Source of the DNA: Flavobacteriaceae bacterium TMED68
Lineage (GTDB): Bacteria > Bacteroidota > Bacteroidia > Flavobacteriales > Flavobacteriaceae
Assembly (NCBI GenBank): GCA_002167525.1
Contig: NHDV01000027.1
Coordinates: forward strand, 4,613-11,918
DNA length: 7,306 nt
Reading direction: 5' to 3'
Shown: positions 1 to 6,514 of the stretch, piece after piece
Position numbering within the stretch: position 1 is the stretch's first letter
How the letters are laid out: the number at the start of each line of letters is the position of its first letter
Position numbers and translations under genes: made by a program
The notes under the pieces: model-generated
The model's input: the letters and a program-made list of their open reading frames with translations, nothing else
What the model was told of the DNA's origin: nothing
The model's database searches: none

Positions 1-479
1 ACAAATTCATTTTTAGAAATTTGTTTAAACACTCTCGATGTATTTCTAATCTCAAGTTTTTTATTTAAATATTTATAATTAAACTCATTGAACCCTTTAC
101 TTGCCTTAGGTACAACAAACATTCCAATAAAGAAAGATATAACCGCTATGGATGAAGCAGATATAAAGTATGGTCTTAGAAATCTTGAAAATGAGACACC
201 TGAACTCAAAACAGAAATAATTTCTGTGTTATTTGCCAATTTCGATGTAAACCAAATTATTGATAAAAATAATAGAATTGGAAAAAGTAAGTTGCCAAAA
301 TACCACATAAAGTCAAAATAATAATCAATAATCTCATTAAATGGTATCTCATTTTCTTTAAACTTATCTATCCTTTCAGCAACATCAACCATAATGCCTA
401 TTGGGATGAATAAAAAAAGAGCAACTAAAAAAGTAATTAAATATTTTTTGATTATATAGGTGTCTAAAATTTTAATCAT
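1..479 (-). CDS. LptF/LptG (YjgP/YjgQ) family permease, C-terminus cut by window edge
   Basis: N-terminal 159 residues of an inner-membrane permease of the LptF/LptG family, which with the ATPase LptB extracts lipopolysaccharide from the inner membrane and passes it to the periplasmic Lpt bridge. The translation begins MIKILDTYIIKKYL, a typical family start, with hydrophobic segments at about residues 12-31, 62-78 and 105-123. Between the second and third lies NTEIISVLSSGVSFSRFLRP (84-103), matching the conserved cytoplasmic 'NSE.....GIS..R' coupling region. The periplasmic domain begins after about residue 125 and is lost at the window edge. The ATG follows the tgt stop directly (TAG then ATG, no spacer), so the two genes are very probably one transcript and translationally coupled. 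A tgt-permease pair is, from memory, common in Bacteroidota. LptF and LptG cannot be told apart from this fragment. Confidence 0.9.
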   Translation of the reverse strand, partial: MIKILDTYIIKKYLITFLVALFLFIPIGIMVDVAERIDKFKENEIPFNEIIDYYFDFMWYFGNLLFPILLFLSIIWFTSKLANNTEIISVLSSGVSFSRFLRPYFISASSIAVISFFIGMFVVPKASKGFNEFNYKYLNKKLEIRNTSRVFKQISKNEF

Positions 480-1610
480 CTATATCCTTTTATTTAATTT
501 TTTAATTATTTTATTTTTCCAAGATGCAAATTCACCTAGTATTATTTTCTCTCTTGCAATATTTAAAAGATTGCTATAAAAGGTTAAATTATGAACAGCA
601 GCTATTTGTCTCCCAAGAATTTCGTTTACCATAAAAAGATGTCTAAGATACGCTTTAGAATATTGATTATCTGATTCTTTGTCATCACTAGATTTAATTT
701 TCGAAAAGTCACTCTCCCATTTTTTATTTTTAATGTTAATAATTCCATCAAAAGTATATAACATACCATTCCTACCATTTCTTGTAGGAATTACACAATC
801 AAACATATCAACTCCATTTGAAATATTTTCTAATAAATTAGCAGGTGTTCCAACTCCCATTAAATATCTGGGTTTATCAGGAGGTAAAATTGAACAAACC
901 AAGTCTGAAACTTTGTACATTTCTTCATCTGGTTCACCTACAGACAAACCTCCAATTGCATATCCTTTAGCGAATCTACTTGAAACAAATTCTGTTGATT
1001 CTTTTCTTAGATCTTTATAAATACCTCCTTGAATAATTGGAAATAAATATTGCTCTTTATCGTACAGAAACGGATAATTGTTGTGCTTTTCTATGCACCT
1101 TTCTAACCACCTATGAGTTAATTTCATTGAATTCTTTACATATTCAAACTTACATGGATATGGAGGACATTCATCAAAAGCCATTATTATATCTGCTCCA
1201 ATTTCTCTTTGTATTTCAATTACAGATTCAGGAGTCAATAAATGTTTAGATCCATCTATATGTGATTGGAATAAAACACCTTTTTCTGAAATTTTTCTTT
1301 TGTTGGATAATGAATAGACTTGATATCCGCCAGAATCAGTTAAGATTATTCTGTCCCAATTCATAAATTTGTGAATGCCCCCTGCATTTTTAATTACTTT
1401 AGTACCAGGTCTTAAATATAAATGATACGTATTACTCAAAATAATTTTAGAATTAATTTGTTCTTTCAATATTTTCTGGTCAATACCCTTAACTGAAGCT
1501 TGGGTACCTACAGGCATAAAAATTGGTGTATTTATTTCTCCGATTGAAGACTTTAAAACACCTGCACGCGCATTTGAACGTAAATCCCTTTTGATTAATT
1601 TAAATTTCAT
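480..1610 (-). CDS. tgt: Queuine/preQ1 tRNA-ribosyltransferase (tRNA-guanine transglycosylase)
   Basis: Exchanges guanine 34 of tRNAs with GUN anticodons (Asp, Asn, His, Tyr) for the queuosine precursor preQ1. At 376 residues it is full length for a bacterial Tgt. Visible motifs: SNTYHLYLRPG (59-69), LTDSGGYQV with general base D92, FDECPP (145-150) with D146 for substrate binding, QGG (193-195), AIGGLSVGE (218-226), YLMGVGTP (249-256) and GVDMFDCVIPTRNGR (266-280), whose D271 corresponds to the proposed nucleophile (Asp280 of Zymomonas). The usual CxCxxC of the zinc site is absent: aligning on YSKAY (317-321) puts D309, K311 and D314 at the three cysteines, while the fourth ligand H340 remains. 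The start is an ATG just before KFKLIKRD, the normal family N-terminus. Transcribed divergently from transketolase and followed at once by the permease gene. Confidence 0.97.
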   Translation of the reverse strand: MKFKLIKRDLRSNARAGVLKSSIGEINTPIFMPVGTQASVKGIDQKILKEQINSKIILSNTYHLYLRPGTKVIKNAGGIHKFMNWDRIILTDSGGYQVYSLSNKRKISEKGVLFQSHIDGSKHLLTPESVIEIQREIGADIIMAFDECPPYPCKFEYVKNSMKLTHRWLERCIEKHNNYPFLYDKEQYLFPIIQGGIYKDLRKESTEFVSSRFAKGYAIGGLSVGEPDEEMYKVSDLVCSILPPDKPRYLMGVGTPANLLENISNGVDMFDCVIPTRNGRNGMLYTFDGIINIKNKKWESDFSKIKSSDDKESDNQYSKAYLRHLFMVNEILGRQIAAVHNLTFYSNLLNIAREKIILGEFASWKNKIIKKLNKRI

Positions 1611-1646
1611 TTTTTATGTTGGACCCTTAAAGATTAAAAAATTAAT

Positions 1647-1661
1647 GAACAATAATTGTTC
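1647..1661. promoter_or_regulatory. Perfect 15-bp palindrome in the tgt/transketolase divergent region
   Basis: GAACAATAATTGTTC has 7-bp perfect arms around one central base. It lies 36 bp upstream of the tgt start and 79 bp upstream of the transketolase start, so a bound regulator could affect either gene. An outer AAGATTA/TAATCTT pair (1630-1636 and 1663-1669) flanks it asymmetrically. An operator is the simplest reading because neither gene ends here, which argues against a terminator. No exact TAnnTTTG box is visible for either gene in this gap. Function is inferred only; short palindromes arise easily in A+T-rich DNA. Confidence 0.35.
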
Positions 1662-1718
1662 GTAATCTTTTTAAAATTGATGCACATTGATTCATTGAAA
1701 TTAATCTAAAAAATTAAA

Positions 1719-1736
1719 TTTACAATACAATGTAAA
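1719..1736. promoter_or_regulatory. TTTACA-N6-TGTAAA inverted repeat next to the transketolase start
   Basis: Two perfect 6-bp arms separated by six bases end 4 nt before the transketolase ATG. The symmetry suits a dimeric helix-turn-helix repressor site, or a weak mRNA hairpin at the translation start. No regulator for it is encoded nearby. This is a candidate only. Confidence 0.25.
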
Positions 1737-1740
1737 ACTT

Positions 1741-2586
1741 ATGTCATCAATTGATAATCTACAAAAATTAACTCTCCAGGTTAGAAGAGATATTTTAAGG
1801 ATGGTTCACTCTGTAAATTCTGGTCACCCAGGAGGATCACTTGGCTGTACTGAGTTATTCGTTGCCCTTTACAACGAGATTTTAAATTTGAACGAAGAGT
1901 TTGATATGGATGGTAAAAACGAAGATTTATTTTTTTTATCAAATGGTCATATTTCACCTGTTTTTTACAGCGTATTAGCTAGAAAAGGATTTTTTCCTGT
2001 CAGTGAACTCGCTACTTTTAGAAAATTAAATTCAAGATTACAAGGCCACCCAACTACTCACGAAAAACTACCAGGTATTAGAATAGCCTCAGGATCTCTG
2101 GGTCAAGGAATATCTGTAGCGATTGGAAGCGCTTTGTGTAAAAAACTTAATAATGACGAAAAGCTTGTATATGTTTTAGTAGGAGATGGTGAATTACAAG
2201 AGGGGCAAAATTGGGAAGCTATAATGTTTTCCTCTGCAAAAAATATAGATAATTTAATTTTGTGTGTTGACATGAATGGTAAACAAATTGATGGTTCTAC
2301 AAATGAAGTATTACCGATGGGAAATTTAAAAATTAAATTTGAAGCATTTGGATGGAAAGTTATAGAAATAGAAAATGGGAATAATATTGAATCCATAATA
2401 AAAAAATTAAATTTTGCGAAAAAAGAAACAAAAAAAAAATTACCTATCTGTATTCTTATAAAAACCGAAATGGGACATGGAGTCGATTTTATGATGAATA
2501 CCCATGAGTGGCATGGAGTTGCTCCGAATGATGAACAGCTTGAGATTGCATTATCTCAGAATCCAGAAACCATAGGTGACTATTAA
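1741..2586 (+). CDS. tkt: Transketolase, N-terminal (thiamine diphosphate-binding) subunit
   Basis: The 281-residue protein corresponds to the N-terminal PP domain of transketolase, the thiamine diphosphate (ThDP) enzyme that moves two-carbon ketol units between sugar phosphates in the non-oxidative pentose phosphate pathway. Motifs: SGHPGGSLG (27-35) with H29, SNGH (67-70), QGHPTTH (101-107), GSLGQG (118-123), and the ThDP/metal motif starting GDGELQEGQNWEA (148-160) and reaching DMNG (177-180). HEWHG (255-259) matches the conserved late histidine region. It stops where the Pyr domain of a one-chain enzyme (about 660 residues) would begin; that half is the next gene, 9 nt downstream. The ATG is the first usable start and precedes a normal family N-terminus. 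Codons 230-233 contain a run of ten A. Assignment to transketolase rather than a relative such as DXS rests on motif style and the matched partner. Confidence 0.94.
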   Translation: MSSIDNLQKLTLQVRRDILRMVHSVNSGHPGGSLGCTELFVALYNEILNLNEEFDMDGKNEDLFFLSNGHISPVFYSVLARKGFFPVSELATFRKLNSRLQGHPTTHEKLPGIRIASGSLGQGISVAIGSALCKKLNNDEKLVYVLVGDGELQEGQNWEAIMFSSAKNIDNLILCVDMNGKQIDGSTNEVLPMGNLKIKFEAFGWKVIEIENGNNIESIIKKLNFAKKETKKKLPICILIKTEMGHGVDFMMNTHEWHGVAPNDEQLEIALSQNPETIGDY

Positions 2587-2595
2587 TAATAACAA

Positions 2596-3549
2596 ATGGA
2601 GAAGTTCAGATATACAGAATTGAAAGATACAAGGTCTGGATTTGGTGATGGTCTTACTGAACTAGGAAGGAAAAATAAAAACGTAGTCGCATTATGTGCA
2701 GATTTAACGGGCTCATTGAAAATGAATCAATTTAAAAAAGAAAATCCAAAAAGATTTTTTCAAATTGGAATTGCTGAGGCAAATATGATGGGTATTGCAG
2801 CTGGACTTACAATTGGTGGTAAAATACCTTTTACGGGTACTTTTGCTAATTTTTCTACTGGACGAGTGTATGATCAAATTAGACAATCAATTGCTTATTC
2901 AGGAAAAAATGTAAAGATATGTGCTTCCCATGCGGGATTAACTCTTGGAGAAGATGGAGCTACTCACCAAATACTTGAGGATATTGGTTTAATGAAAATG
3001 TTACCAGGGATGACTGTAATCAACACATGTGACTACAATCAAACCAAACTAGCAACTATCAAAATTGCCGATTATCAAGGCCCGGTTTATTTAAGATTTG
3101 GAAGACCTAAGGTTCCAAATTTTACAAGTCCAGACCAAAAATTTATAATTGGTAAAGGAATTATGTTAAATGAGGGAAAGGACGTAACTATAGTTGCTAC
3201 AGGCCACCTAGTTTGGGAATCTATTTTGGCAGGTCAAAAGTTAGCTGATACGGGTATTTCAGCAGAAATTATCAATATCCACACTATAAAACCAATTGAT
3301 AAAGAGATAATTTTAAAATCTATAAAAAAAACTCGATGTATAGTAACAGCAGAAGAACACAACTTTTTAGGTGGACTTGGTGAAAGTATTTCTAGAGTTT
3401 TAACGAAAAATGACCCTGTTCCACAAGAATTTGTAGCTACGAATGATACTTTTGGTGAATCTGGATCTCCTTCTAAATTAATGGATAAGTATGGTCTAAA
3501 TTCTACTGCAATCATAAGTGCTGTAAAAAAAGTTCTTTCAAGAAAATGA
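2596..3549 (+). CDS. tkt: Transketolase, C-terminal (Pyr plus C-terminal domain) subunit
   Basis: The 317 residues supply the other half of the split transketolase. ADLTGS (35-40) and GIAEANMMG (58-66) are the Pyr-domain motifs; E61 is the glutamate that activates the ThDP aminopyrimidine of the partner subunit. GTFANF (81-86), YDQIRQS (92-98) and LGEDGATHQ (117-125, with H124) match the Pyr-domain active-site loops. The transketolase C-terminal domain follows from about residue 185 (VTIVATGH, AEEHNFLGGLGE). Together the subunits total 598 residues, near a one-chain enzyme. The active site should form between the two gene products. The gap to the upstream gene is 9 nt and the stop overlaps the next start as ATGA, so all three genes look like one operon. 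No Shine-Dalgarno is visible, which is normal in Bacteroidota. Confidence 0.94.
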   Translation: MEKFRYTELKDTRSGFGDGLTELGRKNKNVVALCADLTGSLKMNQFKKENPKRFFQIGIAEANMMGIAAGLTIGGKIPFTGTFANFSTGRVYDQIRQSIAYSGKNVKICASHAGLTLGEDGATHQILEDIGLMKMLPGMTVINTCDYNQTKLATIKIADYQGPVYLRFGRPKVPNFTSPDQKFIIGKGIMLNEGKDVTIVATGHLVWESILAGQKLADTGISAEIINIHTIKPIDKEIILKSIKKTRCIVTAEEHNFLGGLGESISRVLTKNDPVPQEFVATNDTFGESGSPSKLMDKYGLNSTAIISAVKKVLSRK

Positions 3550-4172
3550 AAAATAATTTTTTGCTAATTATTTCTATTTTTCTAATCATAAATTCGGCAA
3601 GTAATAAATTATATGGTCAGGTTAATTATGGAATAAAGATTGGAGTAAATTTTGATAATATTGGAGATATAAAAAGTACCAGTTCCTTTAAAAATCAGAT
3701 TGAAACTGCATCAATTGCAAGCGCACACATAGGAATGTATGCCCAACTAAAAATAATCGACTTATATATAAGACCTGAAGTGCAGATAAGTCAAAATAAA
3801 TCCAATATTTTATCTTTAGATCAAATTGAAATTAATAAAGTGGAGATTCCGATTTTAATTGGGTATAACATTTTTGGACCTATATCAGTATTTACTGGTC
3901 CAATTTTTCAAAACATAATTTCAATAAAAAGTAAATCATTAAATTTTGGAGATTATACTAACAACTTTACAATGGGCTTACAAATTGGTTCAAGAATTGA
4001 TTTTGGAAAATTCGGACTGGGCTTTCGATTTGAAAGGGGTTTTACTGACAATGAAATAGAAATTTTAGGAAATAATAATATTGACATTGAAGCTTATTCT
4101 GATATAAGGCCCAAATTATGGTCCATAAGCCTCACTTACATGCTGGGTAAGAAAAAAGATTTAGAATACTAG
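3546..4172 (+). CDS. Outer-membrane beta-barrel protein (PorT-like), function unknown
   Basis: A 208-residue protein with a signal peptide (MKN, hydrophobic core at about residues 5-17, cleavage probably around residue 25 after YGQ). The mature part is made of alternating polar and hydrophobic strands with glycine/aromatic turns (NYGIKIGVNF, AHIGMYAQLKI, LYIRPEVQIS, TMGLQIGSRIDF, LGFRFERGF, LWSISLTYML). This is the pattern of small 8- to 10-stranded outer-membrane barrels that Bacteroidota annotations call PorT-family or OMP_b-brl. The ATG overlaps the transketolase stop (ATGA), indicating translational coupling, although no functional link to carbon metabolism is evident. The stop codon shares a CTAG with the converging lipoprotein gene. 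No specific role can be named. Confidence 0.8.
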   Translation: MKNNFLLIISIFLIINSASNKLYGQVNYGIKIGVNFDNIGDIKSTSSFKNQIETASIASAHIGMYAQLKIIDLYIRPEVQISQNKSNILSLDQIEINKVEIPILIGYNIFGPISVFTGPIFQNIISIKSKSLNFGDYTNNFTMGLQIGSRIDFGKFGLGFRFERGFTDNEIEILGNNNIDIEAYSDIRPKLWSISLTYMLGKKKDLEY

Positions 4173-5089
4173 GTGTTTTTATCGAGATAATCAGGAATAC
4201 CGTCATTATTGGAATCGTCAGGTAAATTATCTGGATCATCTCCATCTAATTCATCTTTAGTTAAGATTCCGTCCCCATCGTCATCTTCATCATACATATT
4301 AATTGTTCCGTCTTCATCTGTGTCATCATTATACGGATTACCATCTTTATTAGGGTCCTCATCAATTGAAAAAACACCATCATTATCATGATCAGACTTA
4401 TTTGTAGTAAACATAGAAATTTCAAAAATTAAAGGGGAATAAGTTGGGATATTAGTTTGAGCACTATTAAAATATCCTAACCCAGAAGGCATAAATATTA
4501 ATCCTCTTCCAAATTGATTAAAATCAATAGTACCGTCTTCTCTTTGAATAAAATTTCCAGGTGAAAAATACTGCAAACCATATCTGAACCCCCTAATTAC
4601 AGTGGCTGTATCAAACCAAACTGGATTTGTTTTTTCATCAAATGTATTCCCATTCAGCAACTTACCTTTATAAGAAAGGTAAACTGAGTCAGCTATACTG
4701 GGTTTATCATCTATTCTAATTCCGTCTTTTACAACAATATGATACAATTTATGATCTATAATTTCTCCTTCACTAGAAGATAAAGGAATAGAAGTTTGAA
4801 CTGCAAAATCGAATAAAGATCTCAAATTAGCATTTTCCGAAATAATTGTATCGATTAAAATTTCTTTATCCTGATCAGCAACATTAATAAAATCTTGATA
4901 ATTGTAATAATGAGATTTTAGATATTTTACCAACTGTTGGTCATCTTCTAATGATTGTTCAAGGTAATCCCTTTGTGGTTCTTCTTCTACATCATCAGGG
5001 CTACATGTTGAATTAAATAGTATAAAAAAAACAAGCAACACTAACTTAATACTATGATTAAAAGAATGTTCAATTTTTAGTTTAACCAT
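4169..5089 (-). CDS. FKBP-type peptidyl-prolyl isomerase lipoprotein with C-terminal calcium-binding repeats
   Basis: A 306-residue predicted lipoprotein. Residues 14-28 form the hydrophobic signal, and C29 in NSTC is the likely lipidation site; threonine at -1 is looser than the usual lipobox. The following SPDDVEEEP is acidic, like the export signals of surface lipoproteins in flavobacteria. An FKBP domain spans about 115-228: DSVYLSYKGKLLNGNTFDE (134-152), VIRGF (164-168), GLGYF (203-207) and PLIFEISM (219-226). These give counterparts of FKBP12 Y26, F36, D37, V55, I56, Y82 and F99, with F168 in place of W59. The tail (233-306) has about five DxDxDG-type loops (DHDNDG, DPNKDG, DTDEDG, DDDGDG, DDSNNDG), as in thrombospondin type 3 or EF-hand-like calcium repeats. 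Family resemblance includes GldI, the FKBP lipoprotein of gliding motility, but identity with GldI is not supported. Confidence 0.9.
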   Translation of the reverse strand: MVKLKIEHSFNHSIKLVLLVFFILFNSTCSPDDVEEEPQRDYLEQSLEDDQQLVKYLKSHYYNYQDFINVADQDKEILIDTIISENANLRSLFDFAVQTSIPLSSSEGEIIDHKLYHIVVKDGIRIDDKPSIADSVYLSYKGKLLNGNTFDEKTNPVWFDTATVIRGFRYGLQYFSPGNFIQREDGTIDFNQFGRGLIFMPSGLGYFNSAQTNIPTYSPLIFEISMFTTNKSDHDNDGVFSIDEDPNKDGNPYNDDTDEDGTINMYDEDDDGDGILTKDELDGDDPDNLPDDSNNDGIPDYLDKNT

Positions 5090-5105
5090 TTATGTTTAAT
5101 TTACA

Positions 5106-5113
5106 CAAATTTA
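5106..5113 (-). promoter_or_regulatory. Bacteroidota -7 box (TAAATTTG) for the FKBP lipoprotein gene
   Basis: Read on the minus strand this is an exact match to the Bacteroidota -7 consensus TAnnTTTG. It lies 16 bp upstream of the lipoprotein ATG in the 38-bp divergent gap, so transcription would begin only about ten bases before the start codon. No TTG (-33) element is seen at the expected distance, which lowers confidence. On the other strand TATGTTTA (5091-5098) is a 7-of-8 match that could serve the S4 gene. Confidence 0.4.
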
Positions 5114-5127
5114 ATATTAATTTATAA

Positions 5128-5478
5128 ATGAGAATCGACTTTTACATCTGGAGTGTAAGATATTTTGGATCCAGAAATAAAGCAACAAAGGCATGTAAAA
5201 ATGGTAATGTGTCTGTGAATGATAAAAAAGTGAAACCTTCATATGAAGTATTAGTTAATGATAAAATATCAATTAAAAAAAACGATAACATATATAAGTT
5301 TTTAGTTTTAGATTTCCCAAAATCTAGAGTTGGTAACAAATTAGTAGATATTTATAGGGTGAAAAAAGAGGTAGATTATAAAAATAAAACATATAAAAAA
5401 ATAAATTATTCTAGAAAAAAAGGTGATGGAAGACCTACAAAAAAAGAAAGAAGAAATCTTGATAAATTTTTAACCTAA
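5128..5478 (+). CDS. S4-domain RNA-binding protein, Hsp15-like
   Basis: A 116-residue basic protein opening with MRIDFYIWSVRYFGSRNKATKACKNG in the register of the Hsp15/HslR family ('MRLDKWLW..RF..TR..A...C..G.V.VN'). The S4 RNA-binding fold covers about residues 1-50 (VSVNDKKVKPSYEV, then NDKISI), followed by a short linker and a lysine/arginine-rich tail, SRKKGDGRPTKKERRNLDKFL (95-115), the conserved ending in Bacteroidota members. E. coli Hsp15 binds free 50S subunits carrying stalled nascent peptidyl-tRNA; the same role here is inferred from family. The phosphoribosyltransferase ATG follows 13 nt after the stop, so the pair is likely co-transcribed. The ATG is well supported because the family motif starts at residue 1. 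Confidence 0.9.
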   Translation: MRIDFYIWSVRYFGSRNKATKACKNGNVSVNDKKVKPSYEVLVNDKISIKKNDNIYKFLVLDFPKSRVGNKLVDIYRVKKEVDYKNKTYKKINYSRKKGDGRPTKKERRNLDKFLT

Positions 5479-5491
5479 AAACAAAATCAAT

Positions 5492-5995
5492 ATGCTAAAA
5501 CCTGAAAATTTAATTTTTGATGAAAGAAAAATAGAATATTGTTCGAAAAGAATTGCCTATCAAATATTTGAATCTAATATTAAAAGTGAAGAAATTTTTC
5601 TTGTAGGTATTGCAGATAATGGATATGTTTTTGCCAAGAAGGTTGAAAAAATCCTAACTGATATATCGCAGATACAAATAAAAACTTTAAAATTAGAGAT
5701 TGATAAAAAAAAGCCTGGAAACAAAATATCACTTGACTTTGAAGTTGAAAGATTCGAAAATAAGAGTATAGTGATTATTGATGACGTTTTAAACACTGGT
5801 TTGGTTCTTGCACACGCATTAAAATATCTGTTAATTGTTCATATTAAACAAATAAAAATTGCCGTTTTGGTAAATAGAGAACACAACAAATTCCCAATTA
5901 AAGCGGATTTTAAAGGAATTTCACTATCTACTTCAGTTAATGAGACTATTAAAGTGAATTTAGTTGGAAAACAAAAAGGTATATATTTAGTCTAG
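5492..5995 (+). CDS. PyrR-like phosphoribosyltransferase family protein
   Basis: A 167-residue type I phosphoribosyltransferase-fold protein. The PRPP-binding region is IVIIDDVLNTG (93-103), preceded by the conserved early strand IFLVGIADNGYVFA (35-48). The hood-like segment LVNREHNKFPIKADFKGISLSTS (126-148) resembles the PyrR signature 'L.DRGHRELPI.AD..G...PTS'. PyrR proteins have uracil phosphoribosyltransferase activity and, in Firmicutes, bind pyr mRNA; here neither substrate nor regulatory role can be deduced. The residues usually following the PRPP aspartates (TG[RK]T) are TGLV, so the 5'-phosphate loop lacks its final threonine (V105). Probably co-transcribed with the S4 gene. The 3' end overlaps the end of aroK on the other strand by 9 nt. 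Confidence 0.85.
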   Translation: MLKPENLIFDERKIEYCSKRIAYQIFESNIKSEEIFLVGIADNGYVFAKKVEKILTDISQIQIKTLKLEIDKKKPGNKISLDFEVERFENKSIVIIDDVLNTGLVLAHALKYLLIVHIKQIKIAVLVNREHNKFPIKADFKGISLSTSVNETIKVNLVGKQKGIYLV

Positions 5996-6514
5996 AGAAA
6001 GTAAAATTTCTCCTATTATTTCGGGAATTGATTTGCTATCAACATTTATTTTTATTTTAGCCTTTTCATAAAATGAAGATCTTTCAAAAAGATGCTTTGA
6101 AACAAATTCTTTTATATCATTTTTATTTTTTAGATGTGAGATTAGAGGTCTTTTATCATTTTTATTATGTAATCTATTTACAAGATTATCTATGCTTGCC
6201 TTAAAGTATATGGATTGATGGACAGAATTTGCTATATCTGACATATTAGAAAAATAACAAGGTGTACCCCCTCCTAATGAAACAATTTTTGGAATTGACG
6301 AATTAATCAATTTTAGTAGAATTTTTCTTTCAAGTTGACGAAAGTATAACTCTCCTTTCGAATGAAATATTTTCTCTAATGATTTGTTTTCATATTCTTC
6401 AATTTTTTCGTCAAGATCAAGAAAAGAAACGTTAACCTGAGAAGCTAAAGCTTTTCCAAGAATTGTTTTACCACATCCCATATAACCTAATAAAAAAACT
6501 GTATTCAAAATCAA
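5987..6514 (-). CDS. aroK: Shikimate kinase, apparent TTG start
   Basis: Phosphorylates shikimate to shikimate 3-phosphate with ATP, the fifth step of the chorismate pathway. The 175 residues are the normal family length. Motifs: Walker A GYMGCGKT (10-17), LDLDEKIEE (32-40) with shikimate-binding D35, YFRQLE (57-62) with R59 and E62, GGGTP (81-85), the lid arginine in KRPL (R122), and ERSSFY (144-149) with R145. All key residues are present, so it should be active. The reading frame has no ATG before M12, which lies inside the P-loop; the TTG at 6514-6512 (or a second one two codons later) must therefore start it. The next in-frame stop upstream is only a few codons away. Overlaps the phosphoribosyltransferase gene tail-to-tail. 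Confidence 0.95.
   Translation of the reverse strand: MILNTVFLLGYMGCGKTILGKALASQVNVSFLDLDEKIEEYENKSLEKIFHSKGELYFRQLERKILLKLINSSIPKIVSLGGGTPCYFSNMSDIANSVHQSIYFKASIDNLVNRLHNKNDKRPLISHLKNKNDIKEFVSKHLFERSSFYEKAKIKINVDSKSIPEIIGEILLSLD

Noticed and set aside
88..321. 77-residue plus-strand open frame
   Set aside because: It lies antisense to the LptF/LptG-type permease, whose frame is open over the whole segment and has clear family motifs; the plus-strand translation has none.
679..1249. Plus-strand open frames of 113 and 70 residues
   Set aside because: Both are antisense to the well-supported tgt gene and show no domain features.
2103..2396. 97-residue minus-strand open frame
   Set aside because: Antisense to the ThDP-binding region of transketolase; a by-product of coding sequence on the other strand.
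3234..3515. 93-residue minus-strand open frame
   Set aside because: Antisense to the C-terminal domain of the second transketolase subunit; no recognisable motif.
4209..4391. 60-residue serine/proline-rich plus-strand open frame
   Set aside because: It is the antisense image of the Asp-rich calcium repeats (GAT/GAC codons read as ATC/GTC or TCA/TCC), not a real protein.
4200..4400. Possible repeat array or CRISPR-like pattern from recurring TCATC words
   Set aside because: The recurrence follows Asp codons of the calcium-binding repeats; there are no constant repeats with unique spacers.
5142..5339. 65-residue minus-strand open frame within the S4 gene
   Set aside because: Shadow of the S4-domain gene; no independent support.
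5560..5796. 78-residue minus-strand open frame within the phosphoribosyltransferase gene
   Set aside because: Antisense to the PRPP-binding region; hydrophobic composition results from the opposite frame.
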